Shown piece after piece: positions 56,500-64,000 of a stretch of DNA of 64,000 bases. Each line of letters begins with the position of its first letter. Within the stretch, counting starts at the first letter, position 1. The translations under genes and the position numbers were made by a program. A model generated the notes under the pieces. It was not told the DNA's origin and did not search any database. It saw only the letters and a program-made list of their open reading frames with translations. Source of the DNA: Verrucomicrobiales bacterium (lineage in GTDB: Bacteria; Verrucomicrobiota; Verrucomicrobiia; Limisphaerales; J093); the NCBI GenBank assembly GCA_024233305.1, contig JACKPV010000039.1, forward strand, positions 1 to 64,000, written 5' to 3'.

Positions 56500-57408
56500 A
56501 TGAAAGCAGAACCACTCTGGCAGCTTCGGTTGCGCGTCTGTCCCACCGCCGAGGAAGTCGTTGCAGGACTGATCGAAGACGTTTTCGGTGAAGCGCCCGT
56601 GCTCTACACCGACGTCGACCGGAACCGTTCCGAGGTGAGCCTCTACCGGCCAGGGCGGCAAAAGCCATCCCGCGCTGACATGGACTGCGTAGCGGCGGGG
56701 TTGCGCGAATTGCGCCGGGCTGGACGCCTGCCCGGACGTCCGCGCGCGACGTTGCGGCCGGTGCCCAATGAGGACTGGGCCGAGAGTTGGAAACGCCACT
56801 TCAAGGCGCGCGTCTTCGGTGGCCGGGTGCTGGTGCGGCCTTCCTGGAGCCGCCGTCGGGCGCGGGCCGGGGAAATCGAACTGGTGCTGGATCCCGGTCT
56901 GAGCTTTGGCACGGGACAGCACGCCACGACGGCCTTTTGTCTCGAACAGATCGTCCGGGAGCGGGCGGCGAACACCGGCGCTACCCGGGGCCTGCTGGAT
57001 GCCGGCGCCGGTTCGGGGATCCTCGCCATCGCGGCGGCAAAACTCGGTTATGCCCCCGTGGAGGCCTTCGATCACGATCCCGACGCGGTGCGCATCGCCG
57101 CGGAAAACGCCGCGGCGAACGGGGTGGGCGACCGCCTGCAAATCAATCGGCGCGATGTGGCCCGGCTGTCCTTGAAACCCCGACGCCGTTTCGCGGTCGT
57201 GGCTGCCAATTTGCTCGCCGACCTGTTGTTGGAGCAGCGCGACCGTCTGATTGCCCCGGTTGCCCCGGGCGGACTGCTCATTCTGGCGGGCATCCTGGAA
57301 CGACAGTTCGCGGCGGTGCGAAGGGCCTACGAGCAAGCCGGGTTCCGCCTGGAAAGCCACCGGATCGAGCGCGAATGGCAGTCCGGCGCCTTCCGGCGGC
57401 GCGGGTAA
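56500..57408 (+). CDS. prmA: PrmA-like ribosomal protein L11 methyltransferase
   Basis: The start at 56500 (MKAEPLWQLRLRV) fits the family; an upstream ATG at 56431 overlaps the preceding stop by ATGA and would add 23 Arg/His-rich residues. Motifs: FGTGQHATTAFCLEQ (136-150), SAM motif DAGAGSGILAIAA (167-179), and AANLLADLL. It is 302 residues in the preferred form. It would trimethylate L11; relatives with other protein targets exist. Its last 27 codons (57327-57408) are repeated almost exactly 2,520 bp downstream, so the present 3' end may have been installed by an inserted element. Confidence 0.83.
   Translation: MKAEPLWQLRLRVCPTAEEVVAGLIEDVFGEAPVLYTDVDRNRSEVSLYRPGRQKPSRADMDCVAAGLRELRRAGRLPGRPRATLRPVPNEDWAESWKRHFKARVFGGRVLVRPSWSRRRARAGEIELVLDPGLSFGTGQHATTAFCLEQIVRERAANTGATRGLLDAGAGSGILAIAAAKLGYAPVEAFDHDPDAVRIAAENAAANGVGDRLQINRRDVARLSLKPRRRFAVVAANLLADLLLEQRDRLIAPVAPGGLLILAGILERQFAAVRRAYEQAGFRLESHRIEREWQSGAFRRRG
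57327..57405. repeat. 79-bp direct repeat, copy 1 (3' end of prmA)
   Basis: Identical to 59847-59925 at 78 of 79 positions: 73 bp perfect, then C/T at 57400/59920, then GCGGG. Here it is inside the intact prmA and ends 3 bp before its stop. Confidence 0.92.
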
Positions 57409-57535
57409 TCATCAGGGAAAACCAGGGTGACGCCGGACTTGCTGCCCCGGTGTCGAATCCGGCTCAAGGCCGAAGCTCGCGCGGTGGCCGGCAGGTTCCT
57501 GCTCCCGTCTCCTTCGACGTCTGGTCGTTCGCAAC

Positions 57536-58495
57536 TCACAAGCTCAAGCCTACTGTCGTGGCCGCTGTCCTGGCCCAGAGCGCGCACTTGGATACGAGTT
57601 CTCGGGGAAGCCGGTCGGCGTAGTCCAGGACCCTGCACCGGTCGAAGAGGACGCCGGCTTCGATGCCGTGGTGGATGAAGTCTTCGCGAACGCGGTCGGT
57701 GAGAAAGAACAGCTTTACCGGTGTCACCGCAGGGGGGGCGTCAAACCATCGCCGGCAAAACGCATCCGGGTTGAGTCGAGGCAGCTCCGGGCCCCACGCC
57801 GTCCCTGTCTTGCATTGCCCGAACCCGACCAGCTTGGCCCCGCGACGGTCGGAGAATCCCCTCCACACCACGACGTCCAGCTTATCATCCCTGGCACGCA
57901 CGCTCCGATCGGTCCGGGGCCGGAAATGACCTCCTTCGCCCAGCCGCTGGCAGAGGTCGTTCACCGCGGCCTCGAAGCGCGTACTGCCGGTGGGAGATTC
58001 GTCGCTGTGCACATCTCCGGCACGCGAAGTGCCGAAGACCAATGCGCCGACGCGAGGATCGTCGGGACCGCCGAGATAACGGCGGGCGACCTCGGCAGAA
58101 AGGCGCTCGAAGAGTTCCGCGCCGTCCAACTCGGCGTGCCAGCGCTGATCGCGCATGTTGAGAGTCGTGGCGAGCAGCAGGAACAAATACAAACAACCGC
58201 CGTCGGGACGCCTCGCCTCGCGGCGCGCACGCAGCTCATCTCCGCCCCGCAACTCGAATGGATAGAGCCCTCGGGCGCTGCCCAAGTGCTCGATCCTCTC
58301 CGCCAACTCCTGAAAAGCCTCCGAGACCGGGCGCTCGAAATTCTCCTCCTCCTCGTCCTCTCGCCGGTCGAGATTCGCGATCATGTCCCCGGCCGAAAAG
58401 CGCCTTCGCGGTGATCGGAGCGCGCACAACTCGATGTGGTCGGCAAGGCGCACGGGGCCGGCCCGCCAGGACGGAGTTGCGTAAATGTCCTTCAT
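57536..58495 (-). CDS. PD-(D/E)XK-like nuclease candidate, second gene of the ParB-like module
   Basis: The protein has 319 residues. The N-terminal two thirds have no recognised fold but include an acidic stretch (RREDEEEENFER). At 175-231 lies a restriction-endonuclease-like core: E175 in the helix RFEAAVNDLCQ, D207 in KLDVVVW, and Q227-C228-K229 in FGQCKTG, i.e. D-x(19)-Q-x-K, the variant seen in Mrr-like enzymes. The C-terminus (FFLTDRV and following) is helical. The ATG lies 4 bp after the ParB-like stop, so the genes are co-translated. I do not know this pair as a named defence system. The family assignment is inferred from motifs only. Confidence 0.6.
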   Translation of the reverse strand: MKDIYATPSWRAGPVRLADHIELCALRSPRRRFSAGDMIANLDRREDEEEENFERPVSEAFQELAERIEHLGSARGLYPFELRGGDELRARREARRPDGGCLYLFLLLATTLNMRDQRWHAELDGAELFERLSAEVARRYLGGPDDPRVGALVFGTSRAGDVHSDESPTGSTRFEAAVNDLCQRLGEGGHFRPRTDRSVRARDDKLDVVVWRGFSDRRGAKLVGFGQCKTGTAWGPELPRLNPDAFCRRWFDAPPAVTPVKLFFLTDRVREDFIHHGIEAGVLFDRCRVLDYADRLPRELVSKCALWARTAATTVGLSL

Positions 58496-58499
58496 GGAC

Positions 58500-59642
58500 T
58501 CAGTCGCCGGTGGCTCTACGGCGGCGTGCGCGGAGAGTGTTCGCCTTGCCCTCCATCACGGAAACCAGGTCATCGGCCATTTCGGCGATCGTGTTGGCAG
58601 TCTCCAGGAGGTTCCGTTCGCCCCGGTAGCCAACGGAGACCCGGCCCTGGGCAACCACCAAGGCGTTCTTTGCCTCCTGCAAGGCCTCGGTGAAGACCAC
58701 GTCATCCCCCTTGCTAACGTCGTACGCCGCCTCCAACCCGAAGCCCCTGCGCAACGTGGCAACCGCTGCTTCGCTGCGCAGCACCTGATCCAGCTGTCTG
58801 AGGTGGGGATTCTGCGACCGTATCAGTGGTTCGGTGTCATCCCGCCGATCTCCCCAGAGCCAACGGCAGACTTCGCCAAGCTCCTTCATCCGGTCGGTAG
58901 CCACCGGAGTGATGGACTCGTCAGCCTCCTCAGCCAGACCGAGAAACTTGGCAAATCCGTCGTATTCCAGCGCGGTGGTGAGGTGCGAAAAGGCCAGTTG
59001 CGAGCGCAGGGCGAAGTCCCTTCGGTAGACTCCGGCCCGTTCGGCCTGCTCGATGACCATCAATGCGCGAAACAGCCTTTGGACCGTCCGGTGACGATCG
59101 CCGATCTGCGCCGCAATGGCGGCCAATTTCTCTCCGGTGGAGTTGTGAACAAAGGCGATGTACTGGGCCTTGGCATAGGCACGCCATTTTGCGGGCCCGT
59201 TCACGTGCTTGAAACCCAGATACCGCCAGGCGTCTTCGCGTCTGGCAACCCGGATTCCAGGGAGGGACTGCAACTCTTGTTTTCGCGCCGTGGTGATTTC
59301 CGGCAGGTCAGGGACCCGGAGCTTCTTCTGCAGCGCCTTGCTGTTCAGCACCTTGACCGCAGCCAGCCGGCGATTTCCCTCGACCACCACCGTGCGTCCG
59401 GCTTCTTCGGTAACGATGAGCGGCTCGTAGGGCCAATAGCCGTTCGCCGCGATGGACATCGCGACCTCGTCAACGGCCATCTTGTCCCACAGAATCTCAA
59501 GGATCTTGTCCTCCGCTTCCTGTGGCGCGATTCCGTACTCCACCAGCCGCGGGTTCCGGGCATCCAGGTGCAGACTCCCGACGTCGAAGAACTCGGGCTC
59601 GTCGCCAGGGACACTCGTTGCCTTCAGGTTCGTCTTGCTCAT
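58500..59642 (-). CDS. ParB/Srx-like nuclease-domain protein, first gene of the module
   Basis: The start at 59642 (MSKTNLKATS) gives 380 residues; an upstream in-frame start would add 16. Residues about 20-100 form a ParB/sulfiredoxin-like fold: IAANGYWPYEPLIV (65-77) and VVVEGNRRLAAVKVL (86-99), with the conserved E-G-N-R-R of nucleotide-binding ParB-type domains. The middle (about 140-200) contains a helix-turn-helix-like stretch (IAAQIGDRHRTVQRLFRALMV). The C-terminal 180 residues are helical with coiled-coil potential. ParB-like proteins use CTP or ATP or nick DNA; the partner nuclease downstream suggests DNA processing or defence. Not chromosomal ParB: no ParA is nearby. Confidence 0.72.
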   Translation of the reverse strand: MSKTNLKATSVPGDEPEFFDVGSLHLDARNPRLVEYGIAPQEAEDKILEILWDKMAVDEVAMSIAANGYWPYEPLIVTEEAGRTVVVEGNRRLAAVKVLNSKALQKKLRVPDLPEITTARKQELQSLPGIRVARREDAWRYLGFKHVNGPAKWRAYAKAQYIAFVHNSTGEKLAAIAAQIGDRHRTVQRLFRALMVIEQAERAGVYRRDFALRSQLAFSHLTTALEYDGFAKFLGLAEEADESITPVATDRMKELGEVCRWLWGDRRDDTEPLIRSQNPHLRQLDQVLRSEAAVATLRRGFGLEAAYDVSKGDDVVFTEALQEAKNALVVAQGRVSVGYRGERNLLETANTIAEMADDLVSVMEGKANTLRARRRRATGD

Positions 59643-59846
59643 GTGCGCGGCTCGGATGGAATTGTTAGGGGCTCGGCAGTGCCCGTGCAAATCAAACCGC
59701 CCTCCATGGACGAGCGCGCCGAGCGCGGTGGCCGACCAATGCCTCGCTTACGAAGGGGCACCATGGTTGCCGAACGGCATCATGCATCACAGCTGCCGGG
59801 GACCTGCCGACATTCTCCAGATGCAGTCACAGGATGCGCCGCGGTT

Positions 59847-59925
59847 CTACGAGCAAGCCGGGTTCCGCCTGGAAAGCCACCGGATCGAGCGCGAATGGCA
59901 GTCCGGCGCCTTCCGGCGGTGCGGG
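59847..59925. repeat. 79-bp direct repeat, copy 2
   Basis: The downstream copy of the prmA 3' end. In the prmA phase it continues RRCGASII and stops at 59938-59940, overlapping the exonuclease stop; this could be the ancestral end of prmA. It ends 7 bp before the convergent exonuclease gene. Confidence 0.92.
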
Positions 59926-59932
59926 GCGTCCA

Positions 59933-60652
59933 TCATTTGATCCCCGCCAGCCGTTCCTTCCAGATCTTGAACAACTCGACCGTGGCGTGGACGTCGCGGA
60001 GGCAGTATTCCGCGATGTCGCGAAACCGCCCCGCCTTGAGCAGGTCGCCCACGTCCATGCCGGTGACCCCTTGGCCCTTGGGCGAGGGGATGCCGAACGC
60101 CTTGCAGTAGAAATCCAGGTTGAAGCGCCGCGCGGCGCCGTCGCGGCCGCTGACGTTGTAGAACGTGAGTTGTTCGGCCAGGTCGCAGTGGGGTTCGGTG
60201 GCGAAACGGTAACCGAGCCAGTTCTTGCGCGTGATGGGCACGTTCAGCAGGGCGGAACGGAGGTAGAGGAACGGCACATCGAAACTCCGGCCGTTGAACG
60301 TGACGACCTGATCGTAGGCCTTCGCGACATCCCAGAAGGCGGTCAGCAACTCCCCTTCATCAAGGCAGGTGACGAACTCGACACCGGCATCATCGGCGGC
60401 GGGTTCTTCGAAGTCGCGTGCGATGAAGAGCACTTGTCCGCGTAGGGAATCGGGATTGAGCATCGCGATGCACGCGACCTGGGCGGTCAGCGGCCAGAGG
60501 TTCATCATGCGGGCGAGTTCCTCGCGCCGGGCCTCCCGTTCGGCCTCGTCGTCGAGGGTGTTGGCCGCGCGAAACAGATATTCCCACTGGGTTTCATCGA
60601 AGTGCTCGCGTCCCAGCGCGGCGGTTTCGATGTCGAAGACAAGGGTGGCCAT
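59933..60652 (-). CDS. DEDDy-type 3'-5' exonuclease (RNase H-like fold)
   Basis: The protein has 239 residues. DEDD-family motifs: ExoI FDIETAALG (6-14), ExoII VVTFNGRSFDVPFLYLRS, ExoIII IAEYCLRDVHATVELF, where the Y-x3-D spacing marks the DEDDy group. It resembles the predicted 3'-5' exonuclease (RNase_H_2) family found next to repair or polymerase genes. It acts alone here, tail-to-tail with prmA in the ancestral order. Product and substrate, DNA or RNA, are not fixed by the sequence. Confidence 0.83.
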   Translation of the reverse strand: MATLVFDIETAALGREHFDETQWEYLFRAANTLDDEAEREARREELARMMNLWPLTAQVACIAMLNPDSLRGQVLFIARDFEEPAADDAGVEFVTCLDEGELLTAFWDVAKAYDQVVTFNGRSFDVPFLYLRSALLNVPITRKNWLGYRFATEPHCDLAEQLTFYNVSGRDGAARRFNLDFYCKAFGIPSPKGQGVTGMDVGDLLKAGRFRDIAEYCLRDVHATVELFKIWKERLAGIK

Positions 60653-60679
60653 GGGGTGCAGGGAGGAAGGGAGGTGCTC

Positions 60680-60737
60680 AGGGGAAAAGAAAACCAGGCG
60701 GGACCTTCCGGAGCATCTCCTGAAAGCCCCCGCCTGG
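60680..60737 (-). terminator. Rho-independent terminator of the histone-like gene
   Basis: On the minus strand CCAGGCGGG pairs with CCCGCCTGG (60729-60737 and 60694-60702) and is followed by TTTTCTTTTCCCC. It lies 24 bp after the stop at 60762 and before the exonuclease start at 60652, so the histone-like gene is its own unit. Confidence 0.78.
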
Positions 60738-60761
60738 CTGCAAGGGGTCTGAAATACGGGG

Positions 60762-60935
60762 TTACTTCTTCTTCGCAGCTTTCTTCGCCGCTTTCTTTGC
60801 GGCCTTCTTCTTCGCGGCAGGTTTCGCGACCTTCTTCGCTGCCACCTTCTTGGCTGCCTTCTTCACCGCGGGCGTCGCCACTTTCTTGGCTGCCTTTTTA
60901 GCTGCTTTCTTGGCTGCTTTTTTCTTTGCGACCAC
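60762..60935 (-). CDS. Lys/Ala-rich histone-H1-like protein, 57 residues
   Basis: The frame runs from GTG at 60935 to TAA at 60762 and reads MVAKKKAAKKAAKKAAKKVA and similar KAAKK units to the end. A strong Shine-Dalgarno, GGAGGTGAG, lies five bases before the GTG, and the gene has its own terminator. Such lysine-rich proteins resemble the C-terminal tail of eukaryotic H1 and bacterial HctB/AlgP-like nucleoid proteins and probably bind and compact DNA. The GTG start makes the gene easy to miss. Confidence 0.85.
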   Translation of the reverse strand: MVAKKKAAKKAAKKAAKKVATPAVKKAAKKVAAKKVAKPAAKKKAAKKAAKKAAKKK

Positions 60936-61161
60936 TCTTGCTCACCTCCATTCGTTTGTCGTGGGGTTGTTCATCGGCGCATCTAGCTACCGAAGCGGTT
61001 ATCATGGTCGTAAGTTGAGGGTAAAATGAGGAAATCCGAACTTCATTTCAACCCTGCATTTCAAAAATGTCCGTCCTTCCGTTCTCGCCCGGCAACCTTC
61101 GCCCCCCGCTTGCGTCCGCGGGTCGGGCTGGGCTACGTTGCGCGGACGGCAAGGCCCGACG

Positions 61162-61620
61162 ATGTCTCTGCAAGATCAATACGACGAAGCGATGTTCGAC
61201 TTCAGCCTGGGCGACCACACGGGCTGCATCGAGAAACTTGAGGCCATTCTCGCCACGGATCCCACGCACTTCGACGCGCAGCTGTCGCTGGGGATGGCCT
61301 ATTGCCGCCTCGGTGACTACGAACGGGCCATCGCCGAGGGGCACAAGGCCGAACAGCTGAATCCACAGGACCAGTTGGTGCACACCAACCTCTCGCTGTT
61401 TTACGTGAAGGCAGGCAACAAGACGGCCGCCGAACACCACGGACTGCAATCGCGCATTGCTTCCTGGAAGGGCAACCTCGCGGCGCCCGGCCAGCCGGGC
61501 ACGACCGAAGGTGAACTGCAACAGGCCGGATCCCCGCCGCCAACGGTGCGGGTGACCGGCGCCAAGTCCGCCTCCGGCACATCGACCGGTTCGAGCGGAT
61601 CGGAGCCGGAAGCCGAATGA
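61162..61620 (+). CDS. Small TPR protein
   Basis: The protein has 152 residues, start at 61162 (MSLQDQYDEAMFDF). Three TPR-like units cover residues about 1-105 (GDHTGCIEKLEAILATDPTH; GMAYCRLGDYERAIAEG; LHTNLSLFYVKAGNKTAAEH), followed by a Pro/Thr/Ser-rich tail. It is cytoplasmic, a likely protein-protein adaptor. A conserved small gene follows on the same strand (61 bp gap). Confidence 0.75.
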   Translation: MSLQDQYDEAMFDFSLGDHTGCIEKLEAILATDPTHFDAQLSLGMAYCRLGDYERAIAEGHKAEQLNPQDQLVHTNLSLFYVKAGNKTAAEHHGLQSRIASWKGNLAAPGQPGTTEGELQQAGSPPPTVRVTGAKSASGTSTGSSGSEPEAE

Positions 61621-61681
61621 CCCCGCCGGCCCAGGCCCTTCCCGGCGAACCGCGGCGCCTCGACGTCACTCAGTTTTCCCT

Positions 61682-61966
61682 ATGAAATCCGCCTACGAAC
61701 TCGCCATGGAGCGCCTGAACCAGACGTCTCCGATGAAGAAACTCACCGACGACCAGAAGCTGCAGCTGGCTGAGATCGACTCGAAATACAGCGCCAAAAT
61801 CGCCGAACGCGAGCTGTTCCTGAAAGGCGAGCTGGCCAAGGCCGAAATGAGCGGTGATTTCGAGGCCATCGAGCAGCTGAACCGGCAGATCGCCGGGGAA
61901 AAGAAGCGGCTCGAGACCGAGCGCGAGGAGAAGAAGGAACAGGTGCGCAACGCTGCCTCCGAATAG
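61682..61966 (+). CDS. Small helical, coiled-coil protein of unknown function
   Basis: The protein has 94 residues, almost entirely helical, with heptad-like charge pattern (KIAERELFLKGELAKAEMSG; EREEKKEQVRNA). It contains no Cys and no signal sequence. It resembles a small conserved protein of unknown function that I have seen near TPR genes in Verrucomicrobia, but I cannot assign a role. It ends 11 bp before the dehydrogenase gene. Confidence 0.65.
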   Translation: MKSAYELAMERLNQTSPMKKLTDDQKLQLAEIDSKYSAKIAERELFLKGELAKAEMSGDFEAIEQLNRQIAGEKKRLETEREEKKEQVRNAASE

Positions 61967-61977
61967 GCTCCCGGCTC

Positions 61978-63009
61978 ATGCGCGCGCTGCAATTGCTCGA
62001 ACCCGGAGTCCCCGGACGCTTCGAGGTGCGGGAGCTGCCCGACCTGATCGCCGGCCCGGGCGAGGCCGTCGTCCGGGTGCGGGCCTGCGGCTTGAACCAC
62101 CTCGACTTGTGGCTCGAAGCGGGCGGGCTGCCCATGCCGGTGGCCCTCCCGCGCACGCCGGGCGCGGAGATTGCCGGCGAGGTGCTGGCCACCGGCCCCG
62201 GCGTGACCGGATGGCATGCGGGCGATCGCGTCGTGATCCAGTCGAACATCTTCTGCGGCGATTGCGAGTTTTGCCGGCGCGGCGATGAATCCATCTGCTT
62301 GCACGGGAAGTTGCTCGGCGTGGACTGCGACGGCGGGTTTGCGACCCGGGTGACGGCACCGGCGCGTTGTCTGGTGCGCTTGCCGGACGCGGTGGATTTT
62401 GAAACCGGCGCCGCGCTCACCCTGGCCGCCAGCACCGCGATGCACATGTTGACGAACCGAACCCAGGTTCGTGAGGGCGACTGGGTCCTCGTCATCGGTG
62501 GCGCCAGCGGGGTGGGCTCGGCGGCCATTCAGATCGCGCGCGGGCTCGGAGCGCGGGTCCTCACCACGGGGTCGACCCCGGCCAAACGCGAATTCGGACT
62601 GGCTCTGGGCGCCGAATTGGCCGTGGATGCCACCGATCCCCACTGGCCGGTCCAGGTCCGCAAACATACCGACCGGCGGGGGGTGGATGTCGTGGTCGAG
62701 CACGCAGGGGGCGCGGTGCTGGAACAGGCGTTCGGCTGTCTTGCGCGGGGCGGCACGGTGGTGACGTGCGGGGCAACCACGGGCCGCGAGCCGCGCCTCA
62801 ACTTGTGGCCCTTCTTCGTGAAGCAACAGCGGTTGATCGGCAGCTACGGACGCAACCGGGCGGATCTTGAAGCCACCCTCGCCTGGGCGGCCGAGGGCCG
62901 GCTGCGGGCGGTCGTTTCCGAAGTGCTGCCGCTGGATCGCGCCGCCGAGGGTTTCGCCCGGCTCCGCGCCCGGTCGGTGCAGGGCAAACTGCTGGTCAAG
63001 CCCGGTTGA
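61978..63009 (+). CDS. Zinc-dependent medium-chain dehydrogenase/reductase
   Basis: The protein has 343 residues. A structural-zinc loop CGDCEFCRRGDESIC and a Rossmann motif VIGGASGVGSAAIQIARG are visible; catalytic-zinc residues are less regular, as in quinone-oxidoreductase-like members. It probably oxidises an alcohol or reduces a quinone or enone with NADP(H). The ATG at 61978 lies 11 bp after the coiled-coil gene, so the genes may be co-transcribed. Confidence 0.85.
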   Translation: MRALQLLEPGVPGRFEVRELPDLIAGPGEAVVRVRACGLNHLDLWLEAGGLPMPVALPRTPGAEIAGEVLATGPGVTGWHAGDRVVIQSNIFCGDCEFCRRGDESICLHGKLLGVDCDGGFATRVTAPARCLVRLPDAVDFETGAALTLAASTAMHMLTNRTQVREGDWVLVIGGASGVGSAAIQIARGLGARVLTTGSTPAKREFGLALGAELAVDATDPHWPVQVRKHTDRRGVDVVVEHAGGAVLEQAFGCLARGGTVVTCGATTGREPRLNLWPFFVKQQRLIGSYGRNRADLEATLAWAAEGRLRAVVSEVLPLDRAAEGFARLRARSVQGKLLVKPG

Positions 63010-63027
63010 CGCGCTACTGTTCGCAGC

Positions 63028-63621
63028 ATGACCGAGAGCCAACTCAACGTCCTGTCGGTGGTGGGCAGCCTCCGGCGCAATTCGGTGACCCGGGTGGTGC
63101 TCAATTACGTCACCGACCTCCTGGAAGACCGCGGTTGTGCGGTGGACCTGCTGGACCTCGCCGACGAGGAACTGCCGCTCTACAATCCCGACGCCGCCTA
63201 CTCGCGCCCGCAATTCCCCGGCCTGCGGGGACGCGTGGAGCAGGCGGACGTCTATCTCCTCGGCACCCCGGACTACCACGGCAGCATCAGCAGCCCGATG
63301 AAGAACTTCCTCGACCATTTCTGGCACGAGTTTGCCGGCAAACTGTTCGTGCCGCTGGTGGCCTCGCACGAGAAGGGGTTGACGGCCATCGATCAGTTGC
63401 GAACGGTGGCCCGGCAGTGTTACGCGTGGGCGCTTCCCTACGGGCTGTCCTTCGTCGAGAAGGTCGATGTGCAGAGCGGCGTGGTGGCCGAGCAGAAGCT
63501 CAAGGACCGGTTGAACCTGCTGGCCCGCGACGTGCAGGTCTACGGCAGCCTGCTGAGCGGCCAGCGAAAGGCCGACCTCGCCGGCAGCGATGCCGGCTTC
63601 CTCGCGCAATACCGGCGGTGA
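63028..63621 (+). CDS. NADPH-dependent FMN reductase (flavodoxin-like)
   Basis: The protein has 197 residues with a flavodoxin-like fold. FMN-binding loop GSLRRNSVTR, later GTPDYHGSISSPMKNFLDHF, match the NADPH-dependent FMN reductase/chromate-reductase family. It lies 18 bp after the zinc dehydrogenase, a plausible redox pair. Confidence 0.85.
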   Translation: MTESQLNVLSVVGSLRRNSVTRVVLNYVTDLLEDRGCAVDLLDLADEELPLYNPDAAYSRPQFPGLRGRVEQADVYLLGTPDYHGSISSPMKNFLDHFWHEFAGKLFVPLVASHEKGLTAIDQLRTVARQCYAWALPYGLSFVEKVDVQSGVVAEQKLKDRLNLLARDVQVYGSLLSGQRKADLAGSDAGFLAQYRR

Positions 63622-63738
63622 TTCGCGCCACTTGAAGGCCCCGACCTCGCGTTCCTCCCGCCGCCGCATCACCGGGCAGACCTCGTCGGATTTCGGATTC
63701 AGGGCTTCGCGTTTCGGGTTTCGCATCCGGCGCCTTCG

Positions 63739-64000
63739 CTACCACCAGATGTAACGCGACGGATTGCCGAAGCGGATTTCCATTTCGGGAAAGCGCCGCC
63801 AACGGACGCTGGAATCCAGAAAGAGCAGGCTGGCGCCGGCGGGGCGGTCGTGGTCGACATGGCTCGTGCGGATGAAGGGCACCGTCGAGGCGGGCACCTT
63901 GGTGAAGTTGTCGCGGCCCTCGGAGATCACCCAATCGAACGCCACCTCGCGCATGGACGGCCGGGGCACGGTGAGCCGGGTGAGGTATTCGCCGGCCTCG
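63739..64000 (-). CDS. Partial gene at right edge: C-terminus of a type IV pilin-like / H-X9-DG protein
   Basis: A minus-strand frame is open through the right edge and ends at 63739. The last 76 residues (TSHVDHDRPAGASLLFLDSS and RWRRFPEMEIRF) resemble the C-terminus of the prepilin-like H-X9-DG family, where an aromatic-rich tail follows a F-L-D-x-S/H-V-x-W motif. The N-terminus and methylation motif are outside the window, so the assignment is weak. Confidence 0.4.
   Translation of the reverse strand, partial: EAGEYLTRLTVPRPSMREVAFDWVISEGRDNFTKVPASTVPFIRTSHVDHDRPAGASLLFLDSSVRWRRFPEMEIRFGNPSRYIWW

Noticed and set aside
58500..59642. Chromosome-partition ParB.
   Set aside because: No ParA partner, no parS-like palindrome seen nearby, and the C-terminal part differs; only the nucleotide-binding N-domain is ParB-like.

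Overview
The window is high-G+C bacterial DNA, most likely from a member of the phylum Verrucomicrobiota (Limisphaerales/Pedosphaera-like). The support is indirect: a giant extracellular RTX protein, LamG and BACON proteins, Tat-exported enzymes, glycoside hydrolases, an ISAs1-type transposase remnant with a DruA-like start, remnants of REP-associated tyrosine transposases (RAYT), and a family of 196-bp palindrome-containing repeats. No rRNA, tRNA or CRISPR array was recognised, so the taxonomy is inference.

Layout. 1-22.1 kb: the 3' part of a giant gene (over 7,050 codons here, open at the left edge) encoding an adhesin-like RTX protein, followed after 4 bp by a secreted pentapeptide-repeat protein. 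22.1-25.1 kb (minus): an exported fusion of a TIM-barrel sugar-isomerase-like domain, a PQQ beta-propeller and cytochrome c. 25.3-29.4 kb (plus): a sphingolipid-type operon (serine palmitoyltransferase, an extended SDR resembling ceramide reductase, a PAP2/Aur1-like membrane enzyme, a Crp/Fnr regulator). 29.5-35 kb: GH10 xylanase, transposase debris, Tat-exported aldo/keto reductase, AIM24-family protein, dispersed repeats. 35-39.5 kb (minus): a tandem BACON-like protein and two lipoproteins. 40-44.3 kb (minus): a Reg_prop/Y_Y_Y sensor kinase and its NarL-type regulator. 44.4-50 kb: zinc-ribbon protein, GH50-like agarase, then a Tat-exported deacetylase-like protein and a nitrilase.

50-60 kb holds a LamG protein, RNase PH, a histidine phosphatase and a PrmA-like methyltransferase. 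Two cargo modules interrupt it. Each is bracketed by a direct repeat of the 3' end of the gene just upstream. Module 1 (between 52.8 and 54.9 kb) carries an AAA/DUF4143 ATPase and a truncated RAYT. Module 2 (between 57.4 and 59.85 kb) carries a two-gene ParB-like plus PD-(D/E)XK-like operon, flanked by a 79-bp repeat (78 identities) of the prmA 3' end. Module 2 is the best candidate here for an undescribed system. From 60 kb to the right edge: a DEDDy-type exonuclease, a 57-residue Lys/Ala-rich histone-H1-like gene with GTG start and its own terminator, a TPR protein, a small coiled-coil protein, a zinc dehydrogenase, an FMN reductase and a partial pseudopilin-like gene.

How the parts relate (inference): the surface and secreted proteins, glycan-active enzymes and propeller-type sensor suggest a polysaccharide-degrading, surface-attached lifestyle. 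The repeats, the palindrome inside the kinase gene and the two 3'-end-duplicating cargo modules show that small mobile DNA has repeatedly reshaped the locus.
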